Shown here piece by piece: positions 16,780-25,719 of a stretch of DNA of 64,000 nucleotides. Location of the stretch: positions 310,001 to 374,000 of the forward strand of contig NZ_JASZYV010000001.1 in NCBI RefSeq assembly GCF_030316895.1, written 5' to 3'. Every line of letters starts with the position of its first letter. Position 1 is the stretch's first letter. The notes below the pieces were generated by a model. The model was not told where the DNA came from and searched no databases. It worked only from the letters and a program-made list of their open reading frames with translations. Both the position numbers and the translations under genes were made by a program. Origin of the DNA: Variovorax dokdonensis (GTDB lineage Bacteria > Pseudomonadota > Gammaproteobacteria > Burkholderiales > Burkholderiaceae_C).

Positions 16780-17397
16780 TCACGGGCCGCGACGCGCGTC
16801 GGCGAGTTCCTGTTCGGAAAGCACACGCGCATCGCGGAGGGGTCGGCCGTCCTCGCGGCGAAAGAAGGGGCTGGTTTTCCAGCCGCCGTCGATCCGCGCT
16901 GCCGCCACCGAAGCGATGATCCGGGCCATGTGGCCCAGCGTTGCGAGGCGGCGCGACGGCACCGGAGCGCGAGCGCGCCCCGTATAGACCGCCAGGCCGG
17001 CGGCAGGGCCGAAGCCTGCGTCGAGGTCGCTGCGCCTGTCTGCGAACGCGGTGTGCAGCAGCCCGACATACGACAGGCGCTGGTCCTTCGTGATGTTGGC
17101 GATCCCGGTCGAGCAGCAGCGTGCATACCAGCGCAGCAGACCGCCGGGGCGCAGCCGGAGGCAGGCCAACTGTTCCGATCCTTGCGTGAAGCGCAGGTGC
17201 TGCTGCAGGGTCGACACGACCTCGGTCCCGCCTTGGGCATCGAGCACCGTGTCGGCCTGGCCGATGGCACGCGCATAGGCCTGGCAGTCGCTGCAGTAGC
17301 AGGTGACGCGGGCGACGGGGGCGCCGCGCGCCAGTACGCCGCGCAGCTGGCCACAGCGGCACTGCACGGGTTGGTCTGCGTCCAGGCGGGTCTTCAT
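16780..17397 (-). CDS. DUF6151/GFA-like zinc-binding protein
   Basis: 205 residues from the ATG at 17397; longer frames run into the next gene. The N-terminal CRCGQLRG and VTCYCSDCQAYA segments resemble the zinc-binding Cys sites of the glutathione-dependent formaldehyde-activating (GFA/CENP-V) fold. A further pair, ARCCSTGIAN, supports this. The family function is unknown and no active-site assignment is possible. It lies 19 bp downstream of the DUF1841 gene on the same strand. Confidence 0.72.
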   Translation of the reverse strand: MKTRLDADQPVQCRCGQLRGVLARGAPVARVTCYCSDCQAYARAIGQADTVLDAQGGTEVVSTLQQHLRFTQGSEQLACLRLRPGGLLRWYARCCSTGIANITKDQRLSYVGLLHTAFADRRSDLDAGFGPAAGLAVYTGRARAPVPSRRLATLGHMARIIASVAAARIDGGWKTSPFFRREDGRPLRDARVLSEQELADARRGP

Positions 17398-17416
17398 GCC
17401 TCGATGCAAGGGCCTT

Positions 17417-17851
17417 TCAGTCCCGGGTGGCGCGCCGCTGAACGCAGGCCACGTAGCCTTCGCCATCGGGTGGACGCCCTGCGCGCTGGGATTCCCACAT
17501 CATCTGGCCCAGGCATTCCATCGCCTCGTGGTGCGCGTCGAGCAGCGAGTCGCGCCGGGCTGCCAGCAACTCGACCGCTTGCCGGATGCCTCGCGGCTGG
17601 TCGATCGAGCACTGCTCGCTGATCGACAGGTGCATCGACAGGTGCAGGAACGGGTTCTCACGGCCATCCTTGCCGTCGTAGACCCGAGCGACGGCGGCGT
17701 CGGCGTCCTGCAGGTCCGCGTGATATTCGGGATGCTGGTCGATCCAGCCGGCGGCCAGGCTTTCCAGCGCCTCCATGGGTTCGCCTTTGCGGCTCTTGGC
17801 ATACACGTCGCAGAAAAAGCGACGCACCTCTTCGGGGGACGGGTTGAACAT
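17417..17851 (-). CDS. DUF1841 protein
   Basis: 144 residues. The sequence with FNPSPEEVRRFFCDVY at the start and NPFLHLSMHLSISEQ in the middle matches the DUF1841 family of short soluble beta/gamma-proteobacterial proteins, whose function is unknown. Conserved His and Glu residues in LHLSMHL and DAHHEAMEC suggest a metal site, but this is inference. It is divergent from the PAP2 gene. Confidence 0.8.
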   Translation of the reverse strand: MFNPSPEEVRRFFCDVYAKSRKGEPMEALESLAAGWIDQHPEYHADLQDADAAVARVYDGKDGRENPFLHLSMHLSISEQCSIDQPRGIRQAVELLAARRDSLLDAHHEAMECLGQMMWESQRAGRPPDGEGYVACVQRRATRD

Positions 17852-17976
17852 GGGACTGCAGCGAGTAGGGGTCCGAGCGTAGCACCGTGCATCGACCGAC
17901 GGCCACGGGCGGGCTTTTTGCGCATTGCCGACATCGAAGTCGGGCAAGATGCGGGGTTTCAACGCTGCAATCCTCC

Positions 17977-18684
17977 ATGCATGTCAATCCGCCAGTGCCC
18001 TGGACCACCGACATCGGCGAGCGCTTTCGCGATCGCCAGTGGCTGAAGATCCTGGGGACAACGGTGTGGATCTGGGTGTTCTTCATCGGGTACTTTCACC
18101 TGCTGCGCAATCCCATGGGCCCGGTGTTCGAGATGCCCTGGACCTTCGTGGACGACTGGGTGCCGTTCCAGCCCGCGTGGCTCATTCCGTACCTGTCGCT
18201 GTGGGTCTACGTGGGCATCGCTCCGGGCCTGCAGCGCGGCTTTCTGCCGCTCGTGGCTTACGGCTTGTGGGCCGGTGCCCTGTGCGTGGCCGGACTGCTG
18301 TGCTTCATGTTCCTTCCCACGCGGGTGCCGCCTGTGAGCATCGATCCCGGCGGTTTTCCGGGCTTTGCCATGCTCCAGGGCATCGACGCAGCCGGCAACG
18401 CCTGTCCGTCGATGCACGTGGCCATTGCGCTGTTCACCTGCGTCTGGCTCGAGCACATCCTGCGCCAGGCCGGCGCGCCGCGATGGCTGCGCCTGATCAA
18501 CCTCGCATGGTTCCTGGCCATCGCCTACTCGACCATGGCCACGCGCCAGCACGTTTTCCTGGATGCGTTGGCCGGCGGGGTGCTGGGAGGGCTGTTTGCG
18601 TGTGCATCTTTGCGCTGGCGGCCGGCGGATGTGCCTCGCGCGGCGCATGAACCCGCGACGGTGGCTATCATGGACCGTCGTTAG
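17977..18684 (+). CDS. PAP2-superfamily membrane protein (Aur1/Ipt1-like)
   Basis: 235 residues from the ATG at 17977. Five to six membrane helices surround the two phosphatase-type motifs CPSMHVAIALF and ATRQHVFLDALAGG. The SMH His and the later His-Asp correspond to the catalytic residues of the lipid phosphatase/phosphotransferase branch that includes inositolphosphoryl transferases. It probably cleaves or transfers a phospho-head group on a lipid in the membrane. It is followed 75 bp later by an acyl carrier protein and a ketosynthase, which suggests a lipid-modifying gene set. Confidence 0.85.
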   Translation: MHVNPPVPWTTDIGERFRDRQWLKILGTTVWIWVFFIGYFHLLRNPMGPVFEMPWTFVDDWVPFQPAWLIPYLSLWVYVGIAPGLQRGFLPLVAYGLWAGALCVAGLLCFMFLPTRVPPVSIDPGGFPGFAMLQGIDAAGNACPSMHVAIALFTCVWLEHILRQAGAPRWLRLINLAWFLAIAYSTMATRQHVFLDALAGGVLGGLFACASLRWRPADVPRAAHEPATVAIMDRR

Positions 18685-18759
18685 CCCGGTCTGCATGGGG
18701 AAGGATGTTGGCCGGGGCATCTTCAAATGTAAACAAAACTCCAAGATGAGCCCGAGCCC

Positions 18760-19041
18760 ATGAATTCGCTGAAAGAACTGCAGGACCTGATCCATCAGAA
18801 ATACGGCATGTCCCCGGAGGACATCGACCCCCACGCGTCCATGCGCGACAAGGGATTCGACTCGCTGGCGCTGGCCGAATTCCTCTTCGAGATCGAGGAT
18901 CAACTGGGCATCTCGCTGCCCGATCCAGATCCGGAAATGGACACGCTCGCCCAACTTGCCGAACTGGTCGACCGCGCCCGCGCCGAGCCCGCCGCTGCCA
19001 AGACAGCCGCCACGGCAGATGCCACCGAAGTGGCAGGCTGA
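18760..19041 (+). CDS. acyl carrier protein, non-housekeeping
   Basis: 93 residues. The four-helix ACP fold is clear, with the phosphopantetheine site Ser35 in GFDSLALAE. It has an Ala-rich C-terminal tail of about 20 residues that is not in the fatty-acid synthase AcpP. The next gene, 26 bp on, is a ketosynthase, and no acpP neighbours (fabD, fabG) are present, so this is a specialised ACP. It would carry acyl chains for the linked ketosynthase and possibly the PAP2-like enzyme. Confidence 0.9.
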   Translation: MNSLKELQDLIHQKYGMSPEDIDPHASMRDKGFDSLALAEFLFEIEDQLGISLPDPDPEMDTLAQLAELVDRARAEPAAAKTAATADATEVAG

Positions 19042-19067
19042 ACCTGCGACTGCAACGCCGCCAGAGG

Positions 19068-20303
19068 ATGACAAAGAGGATGACGACAGGCGTCGGCGTG
19101 ACCGGGATGGGGCTGGTCTCGCCGCACGGTACCGAGCCGCTTGACGTCTTCGATGCGCTGGTGCGCGGGCAATCCGCGCTGCGAGCGGTGTTTCCCGAAT
19201 TGGCCAGGCCCGCCGTCGCGGCCACGGTGGATTTCGACCCGTCACCCTGGTTCAACAAGCTTCAGCTTGCCGGCGTCGACCGCGTGAGCCAGATGGCCGT
19301 GGCCGCGGCCACCAAGGCGCTCGAGGACGGCGGCTCGCCATTGGCGGATGCCGGCCTCGCACGTGACAGGGTGGGCGTCTACGTCGGTTGCGGCATGGGC
19401 GGCGCCACCGCCCTCGAGACGGCCTACGGCATGGGTGCCAGCAGCGGCAGGGTGCCGCCGCTCACCATTCCGGCCTTCATGCCCAATGCGCCAGCCGCTC
19501 ACATCGCCATGCGCCATGGCATCACCGGACCGGTGCTGAGCTACGCGGTGGCGTGCGCCTCGTCAGCGGTGGCCATCGCCGAGGCTGCGAAGGCGGTCGC
19601 CTGTGGCGACGTGGACGTGGCGATCGCGGGTGGCACCGAGGCCTTGATCGTTCCCGGCGTGGTACAGGCCTGGCAGGCCATGCAGACCCTGGCCAGCGCA
19701 CCACCTGAAGAGGCCGCTGGCGCGGTGCGCCCCTTTGGCGCAGAGCGTTCCGGCTTCGCGCTGGGCGAGGGCGCTGCATTTCTCGTCCTCGAAGCAGAGC
19801 ATCACGCGCAGGCCCGCGGCGCCCGCATCCACGCGCGGCTGGCGGGCTGGGGCATGAGTTGCGACGCCACGCACCTGACCAAGCCGAATGCCCAGGGCCA
19901 GGCTCGTGCTTTGAACAGCGCGCTGCGCATGGCCGACATGTCGCCGCGCGACGTCGGCTACTGCAATGCGCACGGCACTGCTACGCGCGTCGGCGATCCT
20001 GTGGAATGCGAGGCGCTTGCGGCGGTCTGGGGCGACGACCTGCAGGACCTGAAGGTCAGCTCCACCAAGGCGCTTCATGGCCACCTGCTGGGTGCGGCTG
20101 GGGCGCTGGAAGCGCTGATCAGCATCATGGCGTTGCGGGAGCGCCGCTTGCCGCCCAACTTTCATGGTGCCGCTCAAGATCCGGCCTGTGCCGTTGCGCT
20201 GGTGACGCGCGAGCAGACCGAGGCCGCGAACCTCCAGGCCGCGATCAGCAGTTCTTTCGCCTTCGGTGGCACCAACGCGGCCTTGCTGTTCGCAAGCATT
20301 TGA
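19068..20303 (+). CDS. beta-ketoacyl-ACP synthase (FabF-like)
   Basis: 411 residues from the ATG at 19068 (a second ATG at 19080 is possible). The condensing-enzyme triad is intact: Cys163 in VACASSAV, His302 in NAHGTATRVGD and His337 in TKALHGHLLGAAG. The closing FAFGGTNAALLF is also typical. It catalyses decarboxylative Claisen condensation of acyl and malonyl chains on an ACP, presumably the one encoded just upstream. No reductase, dehydratase or malonyltransferase is nearby, so it would rely on the housekeeping set or act only once per chain. Confidence 0.93.
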   Translation: MTKRMTTGVGVTGMGLVSPHGTEPLDVFDALVRGQSALRAVFPELARPAVAATVDFDPSPWFNKLQLAGVDRVSQMAVAAATKALEDGGSPLADAGLARDRVGVYVGCGMGGATALETAYGMGASSGRVPPLTIPAFMPNAPAAHIAMRHGITGPVLSYAVACASSAVAIAEAAKAVACGDVDVAIAGGTEALIVPGVVQAWQAMQTLASAPPEEAAGAVRPFGAERSGFALGEGAAFLVLEAEHHAQARGARIHARLAGWGMSCDATHLTKPNAQGQARALNSALRMADMSPRDVGYCNAHGTATRVGDPVECEALAAVWGDDLQDLKVSSTKALHGHLLGAAGALEALISIMALRERRLPPNFHGAAQDPACAVALVTREQTEAANLQAAISSSFAFGGTNAALLFASI

Positions 20304-20456
20304 GTGCTGGCGCTTTCGCGCCCAGCCCACCAAGGACGTGTACGGCGCGGCTCACGCGAGTCGTCGGACTTCTCCCGCAGACGCCAGGCCCGATGCGAGC
20401 GCAACATGCCAGCGTGCCCCGGCGTCCGCCGGAAGTCTAGAAGGAGCAGCCGCGCC

Positions 20457-21176
20457 ATGAAAGCCCAGGCCTCACCCGACCGCCCACTTGAATCCGCTTT
20501 GGACCTGGCCGCCCGCACGGGCCGTCGGTTTCCCGGCGAGAGTCCGGCCTATCGCGATGCGCGCCTGGCACTGTTGGCTGAAGAGATCGAACTGCGGCGG
20601 CACATCGAACGCGTGGCCGAGCAGCGCCGACGCTTGCCGCCGGGCGGCGAGGTCCCGCAGGACTATGTGTTCATGGGGGCTCAGGGCGCGGTGATGCTGT
20701 CGGAGCTGTTTGGCATACACGACTCGCTGGTCGTGTATCACTGGATGTATGGGCCTCGGGCCGAACGTCCATGCCCGATGTGCACTTCGCTGCTCTCGGC
20801 GCTGGACGGCGAGGTGCCCGACCTGCTTCAGCGCACCGCCTTCGTCGTGGTGGCTCGCTCTCCCTATGCGCGTCTGGCGAGCTTCGCCATCGAGCGCGGC
20901 TGGCGCCATCTGCCGCTGCTTTCCACCTTCGGCAACTCCTTCAATCAGGACTACATCGACGAAGACCCTGAAGGCCCGGATGTCGCAGGCTTGAACGTTT
21001 TCAAGCGCGAAAGCGGGGTCATACGCCACTTCTGGGGCGACGAGATGAACGAGCAGACGGCCGACTTCGGCCAGGATCCACGCGGCGCGCCCGATCTCAT
21101 GCCGCTTTGGACCTTGCTCGACAAGACCCCGCAAGGGCGCGGCCGGGACTGGCGCCCTTCATTGGGCTACGAGTGA
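20457..21176 (+). CDS. DUF899 (thioredoxin-like) protein
   Basis: 239 residues with a good ribosome site (GAAGGAG) before the ATG at 20457. The DUF899 signature is present: early LRRHIERVAEQRRRLPPGG, then GDR-like features replaced by YVFMGAQGAVMLSELFG, and the CPMCTSLLSAL motif with a thioredoxin-type CxxC. The family function is not known; some members are annotated as dithiol or redox proteins. It lies 153 bp after the ketosynthase on the same strand. That 153-bp gap holds nothing I can support. Confidence 0.82.
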   Translation: MKAQASPDRPLESALDLAARTGRRFPGESPAYRDARLALLAEEIELRRHIERVAEQRRRLPPGGEVPQDYVFMGAQGAVMLSELFGIHDSLVVYHWMYGPRAERPCPMCTSLLSALDGEVPDLLQRTAFVVVARSPYARLASFAIERGWRHLPLLSTFGNSFNQDYIDEDPEGPDVAGLNVFKRESGVIRHFWGDEMNEQTADFGQDPRGAPDLMPLWTLLDKTPQGRGRDWRPSLGYE

Positions 21177-21180
21177 CTGC

Positions 21181-21705
21181 TTAGAAGGGATCGTCCCACT
21201 TGGGGCGCTTGGGCAGCGAATAGCCATCTTCATCATCTGGCTCGGCGTTGCCCCGCGTATCGCGCACACCTGCTGCTTCGCTGCGCAGTGCCTCGAGCCG
21301 CTGATGATGTGACCGTTCCAGGTCACGTTGCGCCATGGCGGCCTTGATGGCATTGTGCCGACGCTTTGCGATCACCCATGCAATGAGACAGATCACGAAG
21401 CAGGCTGACAGGTAGGCCACGAAAGCCAATGCACCGGCCATCCATTGCGGGCCGGCGCCCGAATAGTAGATCCACCAAAGTCCGGCGAAGAAGAACGAAA
21501 CGCACAGGATGATGGCCGCACTCAGGTAGCGGGTCTGAGCACGGACGACGCCGGTTCGGACCATCATGGCAAGCCCGACGATGCTCCCCATGAGAAACCC
21601 GAGCGCACGCAATTGGGTCATCTGATTGCCGGCATGCCGCGCCAGGTCGCCGAACTCCAAGGCGGAAGCAAAGCCAAGAATGAACCAACCCAATAACCAA
21701 CCCAT
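21181..21705 (-). CDS. four-helix membrane protein of unknown function
   Basis: 174 residues. Hydrophobic segments lie at about 3-17, 31-48, 60-80 and 87-112; a charged cytoplasmic tail follows that is rich in Arg and Glu and ends in PKRPKWDDPF. I do not recognise the family. It converges with the DUF899 gene, its stop being 4 bp from the other. The gap upstream (21706-21856) separates it from the broken hydratase gene. Confidence 0.65.
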   Translation of the reverse strand: MGWLLGWFILGFASALEFGDLARHAGNQMTQLRALGFLMGSIVGLAMMVRTGVVRAQTRYLSAAIILCVSFFFAGLWWIYYSGAGPQWMAGALAFVAYLSACFVICLIAWVIAKRRHNAIKAAMAQRDLERSHHQRLEALRSEAAGVRDTRGNAEPDDEDGYSLPKRPKWDDPF

Positions 21706-21856
21706 CTGCGACTGCCCTCATCAAATTTGCTGAGATGTGCGTGATCAACCGTGCGTGCGAGCGGTTATGACACATCGTGTGTACCCGGCGTGTCGCTGTC
21801 AACGGCACTGCCCCGGGGGTGTGTGGCGCCTGCCGATTCGGCAAGCGAAGGTCACA

Positions 21857-22685
21857 TCATCGCAAAGTCAGCCGCAACCCCTGCAATGGCGCATCGAAAT
21901 CCGAACGCCATTGCTCGCCGGATTTGACCGGCCAGGCATCCGTCCATGTGCCTGTGGTGACGATGTCGCCGGGCTTCAATTCGGGCGCATCCGGCAGTTC
22001 CTGCATCTCCTGCACGAAATGGAGCAGGGCGTGCAGGGGGCCATCGAGCACGTTGCGGCCCACGCCCTCGTCGACCTGCCGGTCGCCGCAGCGCAAGCGC
22101 ACGCCGAGGCCGGCCAGCAATTCGTCGAGCGCTTCGCCGGTGGGGACGAGATCGCGCACGGGCGTCGGCGGGCCCACCAAGAGACGGCCGTGCAATCCGC
22201 TGTCGGCCACGGTTTCGGCCGCGCTGAACTTCCAGTCCTTGCAATGCGACTGCACGATCTCGAAGCCGGCCGCCAGCCAGTCAACGCAATCGAACAACTG
22301 CTCGAGCGTGGGACTGCGCGGTGGGGTGGCGCGCATGCCGAAGACGACTTCGGGTTCCAGCCTCGGCTGAGCGAGCGAACCCACTTCGAGCGAACCGCTG
22401 CCATTCGCGTCGGCGTGATCGACGGTGGTGTCCCACACCGTGCCCCAGATCGGCGCAAAGACGGCGTAGCGTTCCCAGATCGTTCGATTGGTAAAGCCGA
22501 TCTTGTAGCCCACGGGCTTTTCGCCTCGGTCGATGCGCAACCGCCAGCGCCGCCTGGTAGGCAGTGGGCAAGTCGGGCCAGGCCGCGCTGTCGCGCTCGG
22601 CCGGCCATAGCTCGCCGGAGTCAAGGTGGCGCAGCAGTTCGCTGGGCGCCAGGTCGGGAGAAGGGGTGGACGCTGTACTCGACAT
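21857..22685 (-). pseudogene. 2-keto-4-pentenoate hydratase family gene with a frameshift
   Basis: The start at 22685 opens a frame that reads SPDLAPSELLRHLDSGELWP and on to YQAALAV. At about 22532-22541 the reading must shift to continue RGEKPVGYKIGFTNR and the rest of a complete FAH-superfamily hydratase, through to a stop at 21857. The span of 829 bp is one base over a whole number of codons, as expected for one inserted or two lost bases. In its present form the first frame ends at 22281 without the catalytic part. The intact gene would encode a hydratase such as MhpD acting on 2-oxo-4-pentenoates. A real mutation or a sequencing error fit equally. The gene ends 151 bp before the membrane protein gene at 21705. 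Confidence 0.7.
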
Positions 22686-22720
22686 GGCGCCAGTCTAGGA
22701 CCGACGCGCTCTTGCGCCTG

Positions 22721-23989
22721 TCAGACGGCGGCGCGTGTCGGCGTGCCCGACGCCGGCTTGGCGGCCCCTTGCACCAGCAGGCGTCGGCCTGCTCCCCAAC
22801 CGCAAGCGGCCATCGCCAACGAAAGGATCACCAGCAAGGCGGCGGACGATTCGAAGCTGCCCGTCCAGCCGCGCAGCAGGCCGGCCAGCAGCGGGCCGCC
22901 CGATGCGAGGATGTAGCCGCCGCCCTGCGCCATGGCCGACAGTTGCGCCGTGGTGCCGGGGTCGGGCGAGCGCAGGACGATCAGCGTGAGCGCCAGCGCG
23001 AAGGCGCCGCCCTGTCCGCAGCCAAGCAGCACCGCCCACACCCAGCGGCCAGAAAGCGGCCCGAAGATCAAGGCGAGCATGGCCACGCAGACCACCACCG
23101 CAAGCGTGACGCCGAAAGCGCGCTGGTCGCGACAGCGCGCCGCGATCGACGGCGTGACCAGGCACGTCATGAGTTGGACAAGGATGGACACCGCGACGAC
23201 ATAGCCGGCCTGTGCACCGTCGAGACCGCGCTCGCGCAGCAGCGGCGCCAGCCAACCGAGCACGATGTACGCCAGTGCCGACTGCAGGCCCATGAAGCCC
23301 ATCACCTGCCATGCCAGCGGGTCGCGCCACAAGCTGCCGCTGCGCTGCTGTGCGTGGGCGGGAATGGGCTTCGCGGCGAATGCCTGCGGCGCCCAGAGCA
23401 TGAGAACCAGCGCCGCCGGCAAGGCCCACGAGGCGAGCGTCAAGGCCCACTCGCCGTGAAAGAAATGACGCTCCAGCGGAACGGTGAACGCGGTGGAACT
23501 GGAGGCGCCGGCGCACACCGACAAGGTGTACAGCCCCGTCATCATCGATGCCCGCGTCGGGAAGTCGCGCTTGACCAACCCCGGCAGCAGTACGTTGCCG
23601 ACCGCAATGCCCGCGCCCGCCATGGCTGTGGAGGCGAACAGCACCGGAAGGTGTCCGGTGCCGCGCAGGAGGGTGCCCACGCAGATCAGCAACAGCGCAC
23701 CCAGCAGTACGCGCTCTGGGCCGAAGCGGCGCGCGAGCGCCGGGGCCGGGATGGCGAAGACGCCCAGGCAAAGCAGCGGCAGCGTGGTCAGCAGGCTGGC
23801 TGCCGAGGGCCCCATCCCCGTGTCGCGCATGACCTCGGGCAGCAGCACCGAGATGCTGCCGAACACCGGTCGCAGGTTGAAGGCGATGAGGATGAGGCTG
23901 ACGCCGAGCAGCCATTGACGGGCAAGACTTGGCGCGGCGAATGGGGCGCCGGGGCGCTCGTTCGCAGGCGATGAGGGCAGAGAAGACAT
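22721..23989 (-). CDS. MFS transporter, CynX/NimT subfamily
   Basis: 422 residues with twelve predicted membrane helices. The start with LIAFNLRPVFGSISVLLPEV and the LRPVxxxxxPxL-type motif belong to the CynX/NimT group of the major facilitator superfamily, which includes cyanate and 2-nitroimidazole exporters. A substrate cannot be assigned. It is on the minus strand, starting 84 bp after the end of the APC permease, and may be co-transcribed with the broken hydratase gene 35 bp downstream. Confidence 0.88.
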   Translation of the reverse strand: MSSLPSSPANERPGAPFAAPSLARQWLLGVSLILIAFNLRPVFGSISVLLPEVMRDTGMGPSAASLLTTLPLLCLGVFAIPAPALARRFGPERVLLGALLLICVGTLLRGTGHLPVLFASTAMAGAGIAVGNVLLPGLVKRDFPTRASMMTGLYTLSVCAGASSSTAFTVPLERHFFHGEWALTLASWALPAALVLMLWAPQAFAAKPIPAHAQQRSGSLWRDPLAWQVMGFMGLQSALAYIVLGWLAPLLRERGLDGAQAGYVVAVSILVQLMTCLVTPSIAARCRDQRAFGVTLAVVVCVAMLALIFGPLSGRWVWAVLLGCGQGGAFALALTLIVLRSPDPGTTAQLSAMAQGGGYILASGGPLLAGLLRGWTGSFESSAALLVILSLAMAACGWGAGRRLLVQGAAKPASGTPTRAAV

Positions 23990-24030
23990 GGGGGCGTCGA
24001 CTCTAGCTCAACGCCGAGTCAGCGTCCGGC

Positions 24031-24050
24031 GCGGGGGCATCCTCCCCCGC
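24031..24050. terminator. GC hairpin after the APC permease gene
   Basis: A 7-bp stem (GCGGGGG / CCCCCGC) with a 6-nt loop lies 24 bp after the permease stop at 24074 (minus strand). No T-tract follows, so it is at best a pause or end-protecting hairpin. Confidence 0.3.
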
Positions 24051-24073
24051 CCGCAAGCGCGCCCCCCGAGTGC

Positions 24074-25543
24074 TTACTTCGTCTTGCCCGCAGCGCGCAT
24101 GCGCTTGCCCAGCGTCGAGTGGTGGCGTCCGTAGCCGAAGTAGATCACCAGGCCGATGGCGAGCCAGACGAACAGGCGAATCCAGGTGTCCATTGGCAGG
24201 CCGGCCATCAGCAGCAGGCAAAGCGCAATACCGACGACCGGAATGATGGGCACGCCAGGCACGCGGAAGGGCCGGAACACTTCGGACTCGGCGCGGCGCA
24301 GGTACAGCACCGCTCCGCAGACCAGGATGAAGGCGAAGAGGGTGCCGATGCTGACCATCTCGCCCAGCAGGTGGATGGGCATCAGGCCCGCAGCCAGCGA
24401 CACGAGAATGCCCACGATGATGAGGCTCAGGTGCGGCGTGCCCGTGGACTTGTGGACGCGGCTGAACACGGGCGGCAAGAGGCCGTCACGCGCGATGGTG
24501 AAGAAGATGCGGCTCTGGCCGTAGAGCAGCACCAGGATCACCGTGGTCAAGCCCGCCAACGCGCCGAACTTGATGAGCAGCGACAGCCAGGGCTTGCCGA
24601 TGGCTTCCACGCCCACGGCGATCGGATCCGGCACGCCCAGCTTCTGGTAGGGCACCAGGCCGGTCAGGACGGCTGCCACTGCCACATACAGCAGCGTGCA
24701 CACCAGCAGCGAGCCCAGGATGCCCAGCGGCATGTCGCGCTGCGGATTGCGCGCCTCCTGCGCGGCGGTGGAGACAGCGTCGAAGCCGATGAAGGCGAAG
24801 AACACGACGGACGACGCGCGCAGCACGCCCGACACGCCGAACTCTCCGAACGTGCCGGTGTTCTCCGGCACGAACGGCACCCAGTTGTCCAGGTTGACCA
24901 TGCCGATGCCGAACCCGATGAAGGCCAGCACCACGACGAGCTTGATGACCACCATCAGGTTGTTGAGCCGCGCCGACTCCTTCGTGCCCAACACCAGCAT
25001 CATGGTGATGAGCAGCACGATGGCTGCCGCGGGCACGTTGAACAGCGCCTGGACGGTGCTGCCGTCGGCCAGCGTGACCAGGCCTGGCGCATTCACCAGC
25101 TCGGGCGGAAGGTGAACGCCGAACTGCCCGAGAAGGCTGACCAGATAACCCGACCATCCGACCGCGACCGTGGCCGAGCCCATGGCGTATTCGAGCACGA
25201 GGTCCCAGCCGATGATCCAGGCGGTGAGTTCGCCCAGCGTGGCATAGGAATAGGTGTAGCTGCTGCCGCTCACCGGAATGAGGGCGGACAGCTCGGCGTA
25301 GCAAAGTCCCACGAATGCGCAGGCGAGGCCGGCCAGCACAAAGGACAACATGACACCCGGCCCCGCATAGCGGGCGGCTGCCGATCCGGTCAGCACGAAA
25401 ATTCCGGCGCCGATGATGGCCCCGACTCCCAGTGCGGTGATGCTGAATGCGCCGAGTGATTTGGTGAGCTTGTGTTCGCCCGCCTCGCCACTGGCCACGA
25501 TGTCGGCGACGCTTTTGCGCGCCGTGTATTGGCTCCCTGACAT
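24074..25543 (-). CDS. APC-superfamily amino acid permease (CAT/YfnA type)
   Basis: 489 residues from the ATG at 25543; an upstream ATG in the same frame adds an Arg-rich stretch with no family similarity. About twelve to fourteen membrane helices. The first helix contains GVGAIIGAGIFVLTGSAA, the APC signature, and the SGSSYTYSYATLGE segment follows. The length and C-terminus fit the cationic amino acid transporter branch. It is expected to import an amino acid by proton symport or exchange. It has its own 176-bp upstream gap (25544-25719), in which I see no clear promoter. Confidence 0.9.
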   Translation of the reverse strand: MSGSQYTARKSVADIVASGEAGEHKLTKSLGAFSITALGVGAIIGAGIFVLTGSAAARYAGPGVMLSFVLAGLACAFVGLCYAELSALIPVSGSSYTYSYATLGELTAWIIGWDLVLEYAMGSATVAVGWSGYLVSLLGQFGVHLPPELVNAPGLVTLADGSTVQALFNVPAAAIVLLITMMLVLGTKESARLNNLMVVIKLVVVLAFIGFGIGMVNLDNWVPFVPENTGTFGEFGVSGVLRASSVVFFAFIGFDAVSTAAQEARNPQRDMPLGILGSLLVCTLLYVAVAAVLTGLVPYQKLGVPDPIAVGVEAIGKPWLSLLIKFGALAGLTTVILVLLYGQSRIFFTIARDGLLPPVFSRVHKSTGTPHLSLIIVGILVSLAAGLMPIHLLGEMVSIGTLFAFILVCGAVLYLRRAESEVFRPFRVPGVPIIPVVGIALCLLLMAGLPMDTWIRLFVWLAIGLVIYFGYGRHHSTLGKRMRAAGKTK

Positions 25544-25719
25544 GTCTCTCTTGCTCCGTTTTAGTGTGGTTCTTGCGGCACGTCGACAAGGTCGAGCGTG
25601 ACCGGCGAGCACACTAGCATGCAGGTATGCGAACAAGAGGCAGCAAAGGTGTCGCGCGAACAATTCCTTGCAACAAGGGCGCGTTCGCGCTGTAGGGCGG
25701 AAGATTTACCTGCCCTTGC

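Noticed and set aside
21737-23974. A 745-codon plus-strand frame across the hydratase and MFS genes
   Set aside because: It passes over two recognisable minus-strand genes and its translation is a Gln/Arg/Ala-rich run without structure.
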